Shown piece after piece: positions 20,301 through 28,398 of a DNA stretch of 64,000 nt. The notes beneath the pieces were generated by a model. It saw only the letters and a list, made by a program, of their open reading frames with translations. It ran no database searches and had not been told where the DNA came from. Location of the stretch: positions 2,232,001 through 2,296,000 of the forward strand of contig NZ_CP056122.1 of NCBI RefSeq assembly GCF_018219455.1. Direction: 5' to 3'. Within the stretch, counting starts at the first letter, position 1, and each line of letters begins with the position of its first letter. Both the position numbers and the translations under genes were made by a program. The DNA is from Moritella sp. 5 (GTDB taxonomy: Bacteria; Pseudomonadota; Gammaproteobacteria; Enterobacterales; Moritellaceae).

Positions 20301-20317
20301 GTGGCGTAAAAATAAAG

Positions 20318-20344
20318 AGTGCAGGGTGATCGTAATCCTGCACT
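20318..20344. terminator. Hairpin between convergent genes
   Basis: AGTGCAGG and CCTGCACT form a perfect 8-bp stem around an 11-base loop, between the 174-residue gene and marR. The T-tract is poor, so its role as a terminator is only likely. Confidence 0.6.
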
Positions 20345-20353
20345 GTTATTATC

Positions 20354-20845
20354 TTACGGCTCATGCGCCTCTAAAATACGTCGCATAAACGAGTCAAGTT
20401 GTTGTTGCTCATCTGGTGATAACACACTTAATATATTTCTTTCTTTTTGATGTAATTGTGGCATTACCGTTTCAATTAATTGCTTACCTGTACTTGTCAA
20501 TTGTACCAGTTTACTGCGCTTATCTTCTGGGTTATCAACTCTTTCAATCAAATCTGCTTGGTTTAAGCGATGCAATACTTTGGTCAGTCCACCAGAGCTA
20601 AATATCATTGACTGATATAGTGCTGTGGGTGACATACAATAAGGTATTGGGCTCCGTCTTAATGTCGCTAATACACTGAATTCTGCGCGCTGTAAATTAT
20701 GGCTTTCAACAAGCGTTTCCATTTTATTGTGAAATAGATTACTGACACGGAGTAAGCGTAATAATGCGGGAGAAACCGTGTCAGCGCACTGGGGCCAGTT
20801 TTCACTCATTGCTTCAAGTATGTCGTTAATGCTATTCGTCATCAT
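20354..20845 (-). CDS. MarR family transcriptional regulator
   Basis: This 163-residue protein has the MarR winged-helix layout: LQRAEFSVLATLRRSP, the recognition-helix region GGLTKVLHRLNQADLIERV and the wing DNPEDKRSKLVQLTSTGKQL. MarR dimers repress adjacent genes and release DNA on binding phenolic or drug-like ligands. It is divergent from the MFS gene, with two similar palindromes between them, so it likely represses both. AGGG precedes the first of two ATGs. Confidence 0.92.
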   Translation of the reverse strand: MMTNSINDILEAMSENWPQCADTVSPALLRLLRVSNLFHNKMETLVESHNLQRAEFSVLATLRRSPIPYCMSPTALYQSMIFSSGGLTKVLHRLNQADLIERVDNPEDKRSKLVQLTSTGKQLIETVMPQLHQKERNILSVLSPDEQQQLDSFMRRILEAHEP

Positions 20846-20878
20846 TCAATCCCTATCTATTTAGTCGCCTCGATAATA

Positions 20879-20896
20879 TATCTTGCCAGAAAGCTA
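20879..20896. promoter_or_regulatory. Imperfect MarR-type operator copy 1
   Basis: TATCTTGCCAGAAAGCTA resembles the perfect palindrome at 20908-20927. The two centres are 30 bp apart, three helical turns, in the marR-MFS spacer. A regulator site is inferred. Confidence 0.6.
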
Positions 20897-20907
20897 AAGT
20901 CCAGTTA

Positions 20908-20927
20908 TTATCTTTCTAGAAAGATAA
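20908..20927. promoter_or_regulatory. Perfect 20-bp palindromic operator copy 2
   Basis: TTATCTTTCTAGAAAGATAA is a perfect palindrome that ends 14 bases before the MFS start and just before its GGAGG site. This is where a bound MarR dimer would block transcription. Confidence 0.75.
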
Positions 20928-20941
20928 ATTGGAGGCGTAAA

Positions 20942-22201
20942 ATGACACTGAGTAATGGTTCTTCACTTGCCACGAGTGAGATAAAAATTGATACGATAGA
21001 TAATACCGGAAAAATGAATAAGACACTGATTGTAACGCTGGCTGCAGTATTTGCATTAACCCCTTTTACTATTGACAGTTATTTGCCTGCAATGCCAACC
21101 ATTGCCAATGCAATGGGCGTTGATATTTCTTTGATGTCAGTGACGGTAAGCTTATACATTTTTGGACTGGCTATAGGGCAGTTAATCGGTGGGCCCTTGT
21201 CAGATAAGAAAGGCCGTAGTTTTGCTATGATTGCTGGTTTAGCTGTGTTTGCGATTGCGAGCATATTATTAACCACTGCAAATCAAATTGAAGCTTTGTG
21301 GTTATGGCGTGTGTTGCAAGCTATCGGTGGTGGTATGGCTGTGGTTGGTGTCCCTGCAACTATTCGGGATACGACCAGTGGTAAAGAAGCCGCTAAGTTG
21401 TTTTCGTTGATTGCGCTCATTATGATGATTGCACCTTCTATCGCGCCGACAGTGGGTACCATCATTATGTCGTTAGCTGATTGGCGTTGGATCTTTTATA
21501 CACTTGCGATCATGGCTGTGCTGGTGGCTATTCTAGTTATGTGCTTTATGCCTGAGCCAACTGAAAAGGTTATACTTGAATCCGCATCTTCAGAAATACA
21601 GCAAAAGTTCGGGTTATTATCGGTATTTAGTGAAAAACGCGCATTAGGCTTCATGGTTGCACAAGCGTTTGCTTATTCAGTGATGATGATATTTTTAACG
21701 AATGCGTCGATGATGTATATGGAAGTGTTTGGTCAAACGCCAAAACAGTTTTCAATGTTGTTCTTTGCCAATATCTGTGGTTTGGTGGTTGTTAACCGCG
21801 CGAATACATTTTTATTAGCGCGGTTTGAACCAGAAGCTTTATTAAAAGCGTTTCTCAGCTTGCAAGTGTTTGGTGGCATAATATTAGTGACAGCATCTGT
21901 GCTTGTACCTGATGCTTTATATGTGGCTGTCGTCGGCTTTGTTATTGCTATTTCGGCAAATGGTGCGGTGATCTCAAATTCGAGTGCATGTTTTATGAAG
22001 AGTTTTGGGCGTAATGCTGGCTCTGCTTCTGCGGTATTAGGAGCAACTCAGTATACAATCGGTGGGACTGTGAGTGCACTATCTGCATTTATAAGTCTGG
22101 GTTCAGTGCAACCTGTCGTTATCATGATGCTGCTTTCGTCTATGATAGCGCTTACGGGGGCCACAATTGCCGCAGCCTATTCTCGTAAAACTGTGTCATA
22201 A
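20942..22201 (+). CDS. Bcr/CflA-type multidrug MFS transporter
   Basis: The 419-residue protein has 12 hydrophobic segments after a polar tail of about 25 residues. It shows the Bcr/CflA hallmarks: FTIDSYLPAMPTIA in the first helix and the loop 2-3 motif GPLSDKKGRS. These are proton-driven drug/H+ antiporters of the inner membrane. A strong GGAGG site supports the start. It pairs with the divergent MarR regulator. After the stop a weak GC-rich hairpin (about 22209-22250) may end transcription. Confidence 0.92.
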   Translation: MTLSNGSSLATSEIKIDTIDNTGKMNKTLIVTLAAVFALTPFTIDSYLPAMPTIANAMGVDISLMSVTVSLYIFGLAIGQLIGGPLSDKKGRSFAMIAGLAVFAIASILLTTANQIEALWLWRVLQAIGGGMAVVGVPATIRDTTSGKEAAKLFSLIALIMMIAPSIAPTVGTIIMSLADWRWIFYTLAIMAVLVAILVMCFMPEPTEKVILESASSEIQQKFGLLSVFSEKRALGFMVAQAFAYSVMMIFLTNASMMYMEVFGQTPKQFSMLFFANICGLVVVNRANTFLLARFEPEALLKAFLSLQVFGGIILVTASVLVPDALYVAVVGFVIAISANGAVISNSSACFMKSFGRNAGSASAVLGATQYTIGGTVSALSAFISLGSVQPVVIMMLLSSMIALTGATIAAAYSRKTVS

Positions 22202-22271
22202 CAACATTGAGCAAGGGCTGAGAAAGGAACTACCAGCCTCCTTGCTTACAGCAGACAAATAAATTGTATTA

Positions 22272-22691
22272 TTATTCATTCAGTAATTGCGCGCATAATT
22301 TTACAAAGTCAGATGAAGTAACAATACCAATGACTTTGTTCTGATTATCGATGACCGGAAGGCAGCCAAGTTTATTACCAATAAAGTATTCAACAACAAT
22401 TTTAAGCGGTTCGTCTTCGGTTAGTTTCTGAAAGTCTGATTCCATTAAATCTTCGATTAACTGACCACGTTCTTTTCTTGCGAGTATGTCAGTGCCGTAT
22501 TTGTTCATCATTGAAATGACAGTGCTGATCATTTTTTTGTGAGTCAGAATACCAACCAGTGTGCCATCGTCTTCAGAGATAACGGGTAAATGGCGCACAC
22601 CACGAGTTTGCATGAGTTCATGCGCATCTTTTAAACTGGCCTTATGGCTAATACAAACAATATTGTCTGCCATTATATCTCTTACTTTCAT
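22272..22691 (-). CDS. CBS-domain pair protein
   Basis: The 139-residue protein consists almost entirely of two CBS domains, starting KVRDIMADNIVCISHKASL and, in the second, DEPLKIVVEYFIGNKLGCLPVID. Stand-alone CBS pairs bind adenine nucleotides and act as energy or ligand sensors; the partner here is unknown. No membrane segment or enzymatic domain is fused to it. Confidence 0.9.
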   Translation of the reverse strand: MKVRDIMADNIVCISHKASLKDAHELMQTRGVRHLPVISEDDGTLVGILTHKKMISTVISMMNKYGTDILARKERGQLIEDLMESDFQKLTEDEPLKIVVEYFIGNKLGCLPVIDNQNKVIGIVTSSDFVKLCAQLLNE

Positions 22692-23110
22692 ATATTAACT
22701 CTGTGTTATGTTGTATTGATTTATTTAGTATACCCAAATGTGAATAGAATGCGATGTTAAGATTAAAATAACTATAAATTCATTCAATTTATCAGCAAGT
22801 TAATAGCAATCGTGTTGATGATTTAAATTTTATTTTAATAAGTTCGAGTGATAATTAACCAAAAACATTAACTTTTAATTAAATATGCATATTAATAATA
22901 TAAAATAAATTTTACTGTTGTTTGCTTTGGTTTCAATAAATATAATGGCTTCCCGATCGTGCATATAAAAATGTTAACCATTGTTTGGCACTAATATTTT
23001 TTATAGTTCTTTATTGATTGCGCTTCGTAATGTAACAGTATGTCAGTTTGGTGTTATTGTTAATAATAATGTGATAATTTAACCACTTATATTTATAGAT
23101 GGAGTTAGTG
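22692..23110. other. Very AT-rich divergent intergenic region
   Basis: About 400 bases between the divergent CBS and TM2 genes. I see no gene, repeat or RNA in it beyond A/T runs. Confidence 0.5.
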
Positions 23111-23545
23111 ATGAAGGGATCGATCCTTGAATTTGATATCGGAAGTAAGAACGGCGTTATTTCTGGTGAGGATGGATGTCGTTATATATTTAATATCAAT
23201 CAGTGGATGTACCAACGACTACCTCAGATAGGTAGTCAAGTTTACTTCACTTTAAAGTCCGGTGAACTTGTTTCAGTCACAATGACAACAGTAGGGAAAT
23301 CAAAGAAAATGGGCGCGGTATTATTGGCTTTTTTCTTTGGCGCTTTAGGCTTCCATAAATTTTATTTAGGGTACCATAAACAAGGTATTTGCATGTTGGT
23401 GTTGTTTGTACTAGGTTATGTTTTTCTCGGTTTACCTTCGATGGTCATTGCGATTATTGCTTTGGTTGAGTTTGTTATCTATTTGTTTAAGTCAAATGTT
23501 GAATTTGAACAAGAATATGTATTAGAAAGCCGTCCTTGGTTCTAG
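23111..23545 (+). CDS. TM2 domain protein with N-terminal beta domain
   Basis: An N-terminal region of about 60 residues (KGSILEFDIGSKNGVISGEDG) looks like a small beta-barrel of the cold-shock/OB type. A TM2 domain with two membrane helices follows (AVLLAFFFGALGFHKFYLGYH). Such proteins are common and uncharacterised. An ATG at 23099 opens the frame, but GGAG lies 8 bases before the ATG at 23111, which is chosen (144 residues). Only 9 bases separate it from the convergent tus-like gene. Confidence 0.8.
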   Translation: MKGSILEFDIGSKNGVISGEDGCRYIFNINQWMYQRLPQIGSQVYFTLKSGELVSVTMTTVGKSKKMGAVLLAFFFGALGFHKFYLGYHKQGICMLVLFVLGYVFLGLPSMVIAIIALVEFVIYLFKSNVEFEQEYVLESRPWF

Positions 23546-23554
23546 TTATCAGGG

Positions 23555-24427
23555 TTATCGTTCAGCGGTTATTTTCTCAATAGTATGTCCAGTCAGAGTT
23601 CCTAATACTGTATTTTTACGCTTATCTGAACGTTGCTTTCGTACCTGCGATGCAACAAAATCTGCCACTTCATTTGTTTCTAATGGTTCTTTCTGCACCA
23701 CTATTATTGGTAATGGTGCCGTGACTGTTTTTAATCCGGTTACTTTTACAATATTCGCTGCTGGTTGTACTTTGACAGGTCGACGAATACGTAATGCATG
23801 TTCTGGTGTCGTGGCTATTTTTTGATAAAGTTGCGCTAGTGCCAATTGGTTATCTAGTGTCGCTCTTTCTTGTTCAATCGTGATTTGTGCTAATAACTTT
23901 ATCTTATCGGGTTGGTGTAATGAATCTTTACGCTGCCAACTAAAACGCACTGATTTAACTAACTCATCATCTACACAATGTATCTTTCGATAGAGGTGTA
24001 CAGTCATCACCCCTGGGCAATTATCGTGTATTGCGCTGAATCTCGCTTGGCGTGTGTCATTCTCGCTAACAACAGCATGTTCTATCTTCGCTTTGATCGT
24101 ATTAATGGCATTAATTTGTGTAACTATTTTCTCTGTATTGTCGTGGTCTGGGTGTAAATGAATAATACCGACATAGCGGCGGGCTGATTTTTGCGAAAAT
24201 GGGTGTTTAATGTGAATGTCTTTAAAGGCCTCTGCAGCTAACTTCATTGCCAACATATCGGTCGTTAATTCGGGAATGATTTCGTTAATTATTGCTTGTT
24301 CTTGGCCTTTTAGTACCGCTGGGATCCGGCTAACTAATGCCTGCACAGGCTGTGTGGCTCCTAGCAGTTTTTTTAATAAGTCTAAATCTGCGGTGAGTTG
24401 ATCAAATAAGCTTTTAATATCAGTCAT
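23555..24427 (-). CDS. tus: DNA replication terminus site-binding protein (Tus homologue)
   Basis: This 290-residue protein aligns with E. coli Tus (309). Blocks that match are INAINTIKAKIEH (Tus HINKLKTTFEH), ARFSAIHDNCPGVMTVHLYR (Tus [20 protein letters not shown]), VRFSWQRK and LRIRRPVKVQP (Tus LKIKRPVKVQP). Phe130 and His134 correspond to Phe140 and His144, which in E. coli Tus hold the flipped cytosine in the locked Tus-Ter complex. Tus binds Ter sites and blocks DnaB in one direction. No canonical Ter site was found just upstream, where E. coli tus carries TerB. The last 30 residues differ from E. coli. Confidence 0.92.
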   Translation of the reverse strand: MTDIKSLFDQLTADLDLLKKLLGATQPVQALVSRIPAVLKGQEQAIINEIIPELTTDMLAMKLAAEAFKDIHIKHPFSQKSARRYVGIIHLHPDHDNTEKIVTQINAINTIKAKIEHAVVSENDTRQARFSAIHDNCPGVMTVHLYRKIHCVDDELVKSVRFSWQRKDSLHQPDKIKLLAQITIEQERATLDNQLALAQLYQKIATTPEHALRIRRPVKVQPAANIVKVTGLKTVTAPLPIIVVQKEPLETNEVADFVASQVRKQRSDKRKNTVLGTLTGHTIEKITAER

Positions 24428-25012
24428 GTTTAATCCTAGTGTTAACCTTAATTATCGTTAATCACTAGCATAGTAATGAGTAGACCATCATGCAATAGCG
24501 TGACTAATTAGGTGATCGCTATGTGATCATCGCAGCTCATTCGTTGATCGATCTTGTGATGTACTGATTTTTAAAGGTTTCAGTAAGCTTGGTTTTCTAT
24601 TGCTATTTTATCCGAAGGTAACTTAGTTTTGGCGTGAAAAATATGATGTAGATTTTTATGGTAGTTATTGACTTCACAATTCTTTTATTTTTATTTATTG
24701 ACGTATTTTGGCTGTATTCGTACTCAAATATTATTGTATAACAACAAAATAGTAGCGTTTTAAGTCGGAAGTTGTACCGACACTTGGACAAGAATAGATA
24801 AAATTTAAAGAATGTTGTTAAAAATAAAGTGAATTTAAAAAAACCACCAGTGTCAGTTAGTGTCAGTTAGTGTCAGTTAGCGTTGACCACTGTAAGTTAG
24901 TGTCATCTGGTGTCGGCTAGATCGCTGTGTAGTAAGTGATTTAGCAATTTTAAATACATTTAGTTATTAGCAATGAATGACTGAATTCCACTTTTTATGC
25001 TGAGTGTGAGTA
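24428..25012. other. Divergent region between tus and the di-heme gene
   Basis: These 585 bases hold several GATC-rich boxes near 24500-24560, an inverted repeat GTCGG/CCGAC at 24764-24781 enclosing AAGTTGTA, and a run of decamer repeats (24850-24919). A Ter-like string AGAATGTTGTTAAAA at 24809 lacks the essential C of Ter. No gene is evident. Confidence 0.55.
24850..24919. repeat. Seven tandem decamers upstream of the di-heme gene
   Basis: GTGTCAGTTA occurs three times exactly, followed by four degenerate units (GCGTTGACCA, CTGTAAGTTA, GTGTCATCTG, GTGTCGGCTA), all with a 10-bp period. The array ends 93 bases before the start codon at 25013. One turn of B-DNA per unit would place every copy on the same face. 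Confidence 0.85.
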
Positions 25013-28000
25013 ATGATAAAAAATAATATAATAAAAAAAACAAATAGAATGACGGGTCGAATATTTTTCATTATGGGGATGTTAATTTTAAATGTAAATC
25101 AAGTGAGAGCTGGTGGTGAAATACCTACTGAAATAGCAGGTATCACACAGATTAACGACGACGCGGTTGAATTCCACCTTGATAGTAATGACTGGGCTGA
25201 TGTCCACTATAAGGTTAACGGCGGAAATCAAAGAAATATCCGTATGACGTTATCTGTGAATAGCAACAGATTTCAGTTAAACAATTTATCTAGCGGGGAT
25301 TCAATTAGCTATCGTTTTACTTATTGGGGAAGTGAAGGATTTGCGATTGTTACTTCCGTTCAAAATTATACACTTCAATCTGAACAAGCTAAAGATACGG
25401 ACAATGATGGTGTTATTGATAGTATTGATCAATGCCCTACAACTCGTAAAGGTGCCAGCGTTAATGAAGTCGGTTGCGAACTTGATGGTGACAACGATGG
25501 TGTGGTTGATAGCTTAGACCAGTGTCCAAATACTCAAAGTGGTCAGGCTGTTGATACAAATGGTTGTGAAGTGGCTACTGAAATGACAGGGATCGAACAG
25601 GTTGGCTCAGATACTGTTAATTTTTATGTGAATAATAATGCCTGGGCTGACGTTCATTTCAAGGTCAACGGAGGAGGGCTGCGAAATATTCGCATGCTTG
25701 GATCTGGAAATGGTAATCACTTTCAGTTAAATAACCTGTCTATTGGTGATTCGATTGTTTATAGCTTTACCTACTGGACTGGAAAGTCTGCAACTGACAC
25801 TGAAAGTAAAACTTATACGCTTGAATCTAGTTCTGTAAATGATACTGACAGCGATGGCGTCATTGATAGTATTGATTTGTGCCCTAATACTCGACCAGAT
25901 GTAGTTGTTAATGAGGTCGGTTGTGAAGTCGAGCCTGAAATTGACTCTGATGGTGATGGTATTAACGATGCAATAGATCAGTGTGGAAATACGCCAATGG
26001 GTAATCCAGTCAATGAGTTCGGTTGTCCTATCAATGACGCTGACATCACGCCTTTATTTAATGCTGACACAGTATTGGAACCAAGTGTTATTTCAGAGAC
26101 GAATAATGCTGTGATAACCCGTTTTGCAGACCGTGGTCGTGACCGTCACGCAAAAGAAGATCATTTCCAAGCATACGATCATTACCTTTCACATTATTGG
26201 ACCCACAGAACGGCTCGTTTTAAATTTGTTGATACTGTCGCTAAAGGCGGCAGTGATATTGAAATCACTTTTGTTACAGAGTGGAAACTGGGCGTTAAAG
26301 AGTTTAGGGCTTGGTATAGAGGAATTGGCACTGTAGCCGAATATCATGGGAATTATGAGAATCATGTTCAAGAAATTGCTAATGGTACTTTCGATGATAA
26401 TTTGGAGTTGGTAAGTAATGATGGAAACCAATATAAATATCGACTTACTATTGATCAATTTATCGCTCTTGATGGTACTAGAAGTGATTTAGCGTTAGGT
26501 CAGTATATGGAGATTGAAGTGAGTCAATTTCTTGATAATGCCCCAGAAGGACGTGATAACTATTACGGTACAACTTACCTCTATCAAGTTGGTGCAGGCG
26601 GTATGGTTCCTTGGAAAACAGTGGGCGACTTTGCTGACCAGTCTTCTGAACGTGAAAATTCTAAACCTATTAATGAGGCTGCTTGGTTAGGTGGTAAAAC
26701 AACGCTACCTTATCAATATAGCGCGGAGCCTGATAATCATTTTATGCAGATGGCGACGAATCTATCTAGCGTTAATGGCCAAGCTTTTGTTTTAGGCCGC
26801 CGTGTTCACCACTCGAATATGGGCAGTGGAGAGCATGATGAATCAGCAAAAAATGGGATTTTTGAGGAGCTTAAAAATAAAATTGGAACGCATTACGTTA
26901 ATAACTCATGTTCTTCTTGCCATGCTAGAAATGGTCGCGCACCTGTTGCTGACGTTGGCGAGGCATTAGACAAGTGGGTGTTTAAAGTTGCGGATAGCAA
27001 TGGAAATCCACATCCGCTTATTGGGTCCGTACTACAGCCAAACAATGTTGGAATTGCAGAGCAAGAGGGTGAAGGTGGTGTTGCTCTTGGTGCTTGGAGT
27101 GAATCTAATGGTTTACGCTCACCAAATTATGAGTTTTCTAAAAATAGACCTGCACAATTTTCTGCAAGACTTGCACCGCAACTTGTTGGTTTAGGGTTAC
27201 TTGAAGCGGTTAGTGAGGGGGTGATTTTACAACGTGAAGATCCTCAAGATACAAATCAAGATGGTATTTCAGGTCGAGCACAAAAGGTAACTGACCCCGT
27301 TACTGGCGAAACTCGTCTAGGCCGGTTTGGTTATAAAGCTGGAGCGTCTAGTTTGAAACATCAAATTGCAGGTGCTTTAAATACTGATATGGGTGTGATG
27401 ACGAGTGTGCTACCTAATCCTGATTGTGGAGCAGAGCAAAAAAATTGTAACAATAGTCAAGGGGCTGAGCTATCTGATGAGAATCTTGATAATTTAGTTA
27501 AATACATTGCTTTGTTAGGTGTTAGACCTCAGCGTGATATTGAGCAACAACAGGTCATTGTTGGTAAGCAGAAGTTCAATGCTATTGGCTGTGAAAGTTG
27601 TCACCGAGATACAATGCAAACGAGTTCATATGCACCTTTTTCTGAACTTAGAGACCAAACTATTCATCCTTATACGGATCTATTACTGCATAATATGGGG
27701 ACTGGCTTAGCTGATAATTTAGGTGAAGGTCAAGCTACTGGAGCAGAATGGCGGACTGCGCCACTTTGGGGGTTAGGTCTTTCAGCTTGTGTTACAGGCG
27801 GTGTGATTGATGTAGACCGTAATAAGCGGGGTGATGAAGTTTGTTCTCCAGATGCAAGTTATCTACATGATGGTCGTGCAAGAACAATCGACGAAGCTAT
27901 TCTGTGGCACGGCGGTGAGGCTCAACTATCTAACGAAAATTACCAAAACCTATCAACAGCTGATAAACAAGCTTTGATTGCCTTCTTACGCTCTCTATAA
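25013..28000 (+). CDS. Secreted di-heme c-type oxidoreductase (DUF1111) fused to glucan-binding-like modules
   Basis: The 995-residue protein starts with a Sec signal peptide (about 1-33). Two similar modules of about 80 residues (37-118, 187-270) carry WADVHYKVNGG, NIRM and FTYW, and look like CBM56-type beta-1,3-glucan-binding domains. They alternate with thrombospondin type 3 Ca-binding repeats (DTDNDGVIDSIDQCP, DSDGDGINDAIDQCG). A beta-rich lyase-like or unknown region spans about 350-610. The C-terminal third is a DUF1111 di-heme oxidoreductase with heme sites C633SSCH637 and C860ESCH864, a relative of MauG and MbnH. A GAG lies about 9 bases before the ATG. It would act outside the inner membrane; the substrate is unknown. 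Confidence 0.85.
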   Translation: MIKNNIIKKTNRMTGRIFFIMGMLILNVNQVRAGGEIPTEIAGITQINDDAVEFHLDSNDWADVHYKVNGGNQRNIRMTLSVNSNRFQLNNLSSGDSISYRFTYWGSEGFAIVTSVQNYTLQSEQAKDTDNDGVIDSIDQCPTTRKGASVNEVGCELDGDNDGVVDSLDQCPNTQSGQAVDTNGCEVATEMTGIEQVGSDTVNFYVNNNAWADVHFKVNGGGLRNIRMLGSGNGNHFQLNNLSIGDSIVYSFTYWTGKSATDTESKTYTLESSSVNDTDSDGVIDSIDLCPNTRPDVVVNEVGCEVEPEIDSDGDGINDAIDQCGNTPMGNPVNEFGCPINDADITPLFNADTVLEPSVISETNNAVITRFADRGRDRHAKEDHFQAYDHYLSHYWTHRTARFKFVDTVAKGGSDIEITFVTEWKLGVKEFRAWYRGIGTVAEYHGNYENHVQEIANGTFDDNLELVSNDGNQYKYRLTIDQFIALDGTRSDLALGQYMEIEVSQFLDNAPEGRDNYYGTTYLYQVGAGGMVPWKTVGDFADQSSERENSKPINEAAWLGGKTTLPYQYSAEPDNHFMQMATNLSSVNGQAFVLGRRVHHSNMGSGEHDESAKNGIFEELKNKIGTHYVNNSCSSCHARNGRAPVADVGEALDKWVFKVADSNGNPHPLIGSVLQPNNVGIAEQEGEGGVALGAWSESNGLRSPNYEFSKNRPAQFSARLAPQLVGLGLLEAVSEGVILQREDPQDTNQDGISGRAQKVTDPVTGETRLGRFGYKAGASSLKHQIAGALNTDMGVMTSVLPNPDCGAEQKNCNNSQGAELSDENLDNLVKYIALLGVRPQRDIEQQQVIVGKQKFNAIGCESCHRDTMQTSSYAPFSELRDQTIHPYTDLLLHNMGTGLADNLGEGQATGAEWRTAPLWGLGLSACVTGGVIDVDRNKRGDEVCSPDASYLHDGRARTIDEAILWHGGEAQLSNENYQNLSTADKQALIAFLRSL

Positions 28001-28016
28001 CGAGCGTTAAATAACA

Positions 28017-28053
28017 GTTCAAAGCCAGCTAATAATATTAGGTGGCTTTGAAC
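28017..28053 (+). terminator. Hairpin after the di-heme gene
   Basis: GTTCAAAGCCA and TGGCTTTGAAC flank an AT-rich inner stem (TAATA/TATTA). The stem is strong, but no U-tract follows, so termination is only probable. Confidence 0.6.
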
Positions 28054-28121
28054 TCGTTTACAGAAATTAATTCGTGTGAAGTAATTCTAAATATTTTTTT
28101 GTATTTTCTTACCAGCTAAAA

Positions 28122-28311
28122 TTAGAATTTGTATGTTGCAGCAAGGTATGCAGAAGCAATCGTTACGTTAGTATCCTTAGCCTTTTTCTGTTCAAGTTTA
28201 AAAGAATCAGCTTCATAACCAATACGGAAACTTATATCTGAAAATGTAGCGGGTGTATATTCTAAACCAGCGCCCCAATGTATAGCTTGTGCATTTTTAT
28301 CGTCGCTGGAA
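28122..28311 (-). pseudogene. 3' remnant of an outer-membrane beta-barrel protein gene
   Basis: On the minus strand a frame of about 62 codons ends in stop. It reads as beta-barrel strands (IHWGAGLEYTPATFSDISFRIGYE, here in two parts, then IASAYLAATYKF), finishing in the C-terminal Phe recognised by the Bam complex. There is no start or upstream barrel; the frame is cut off at the glgA terminator. It looks like the tail of a porin-like gene of which the rest was deleted. Confidence 0.65.
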
Positions 28312-28312
28312 A

Positions 28313-28343
28313 CAAAAAACCACCGAGCAAAGCAGGGTGGTTT
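28313..28343 (-). terminator. Rho-independent terminator of the glg operon
   Basis: On the minus strand AAACCAC and GTGGTTT form a stem followed by six T. It lies downstream of the glgA stop and ends exactly at the border of the outer-membrane protein remnant. Confidence 0.8.
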
Positions 28344-28358
28344 AGATATTTATCACTG

Positions 28359-28398
28359 TATTAGTCTATTAGTCTATTAGTCTATTAGTCTATTAGTC
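28359..28398. repeat. Five tandem octamers at the glgA stop codon
   Basis: TATTAGTC is repeated five times without a mismatch. The array runs into the glgA stop codon (28398-28400), so a change of copy number would alter only the spacer between the stop and the terminator. Confidence 0.9.

Noticed and set aside
22809-23060. Search for CRP/FNR boxes or an RNA in the CBS-TM2 gap
   Set aside because: Only AT-rich tracts; no half-sites at a good spacing and no stable hairpin.
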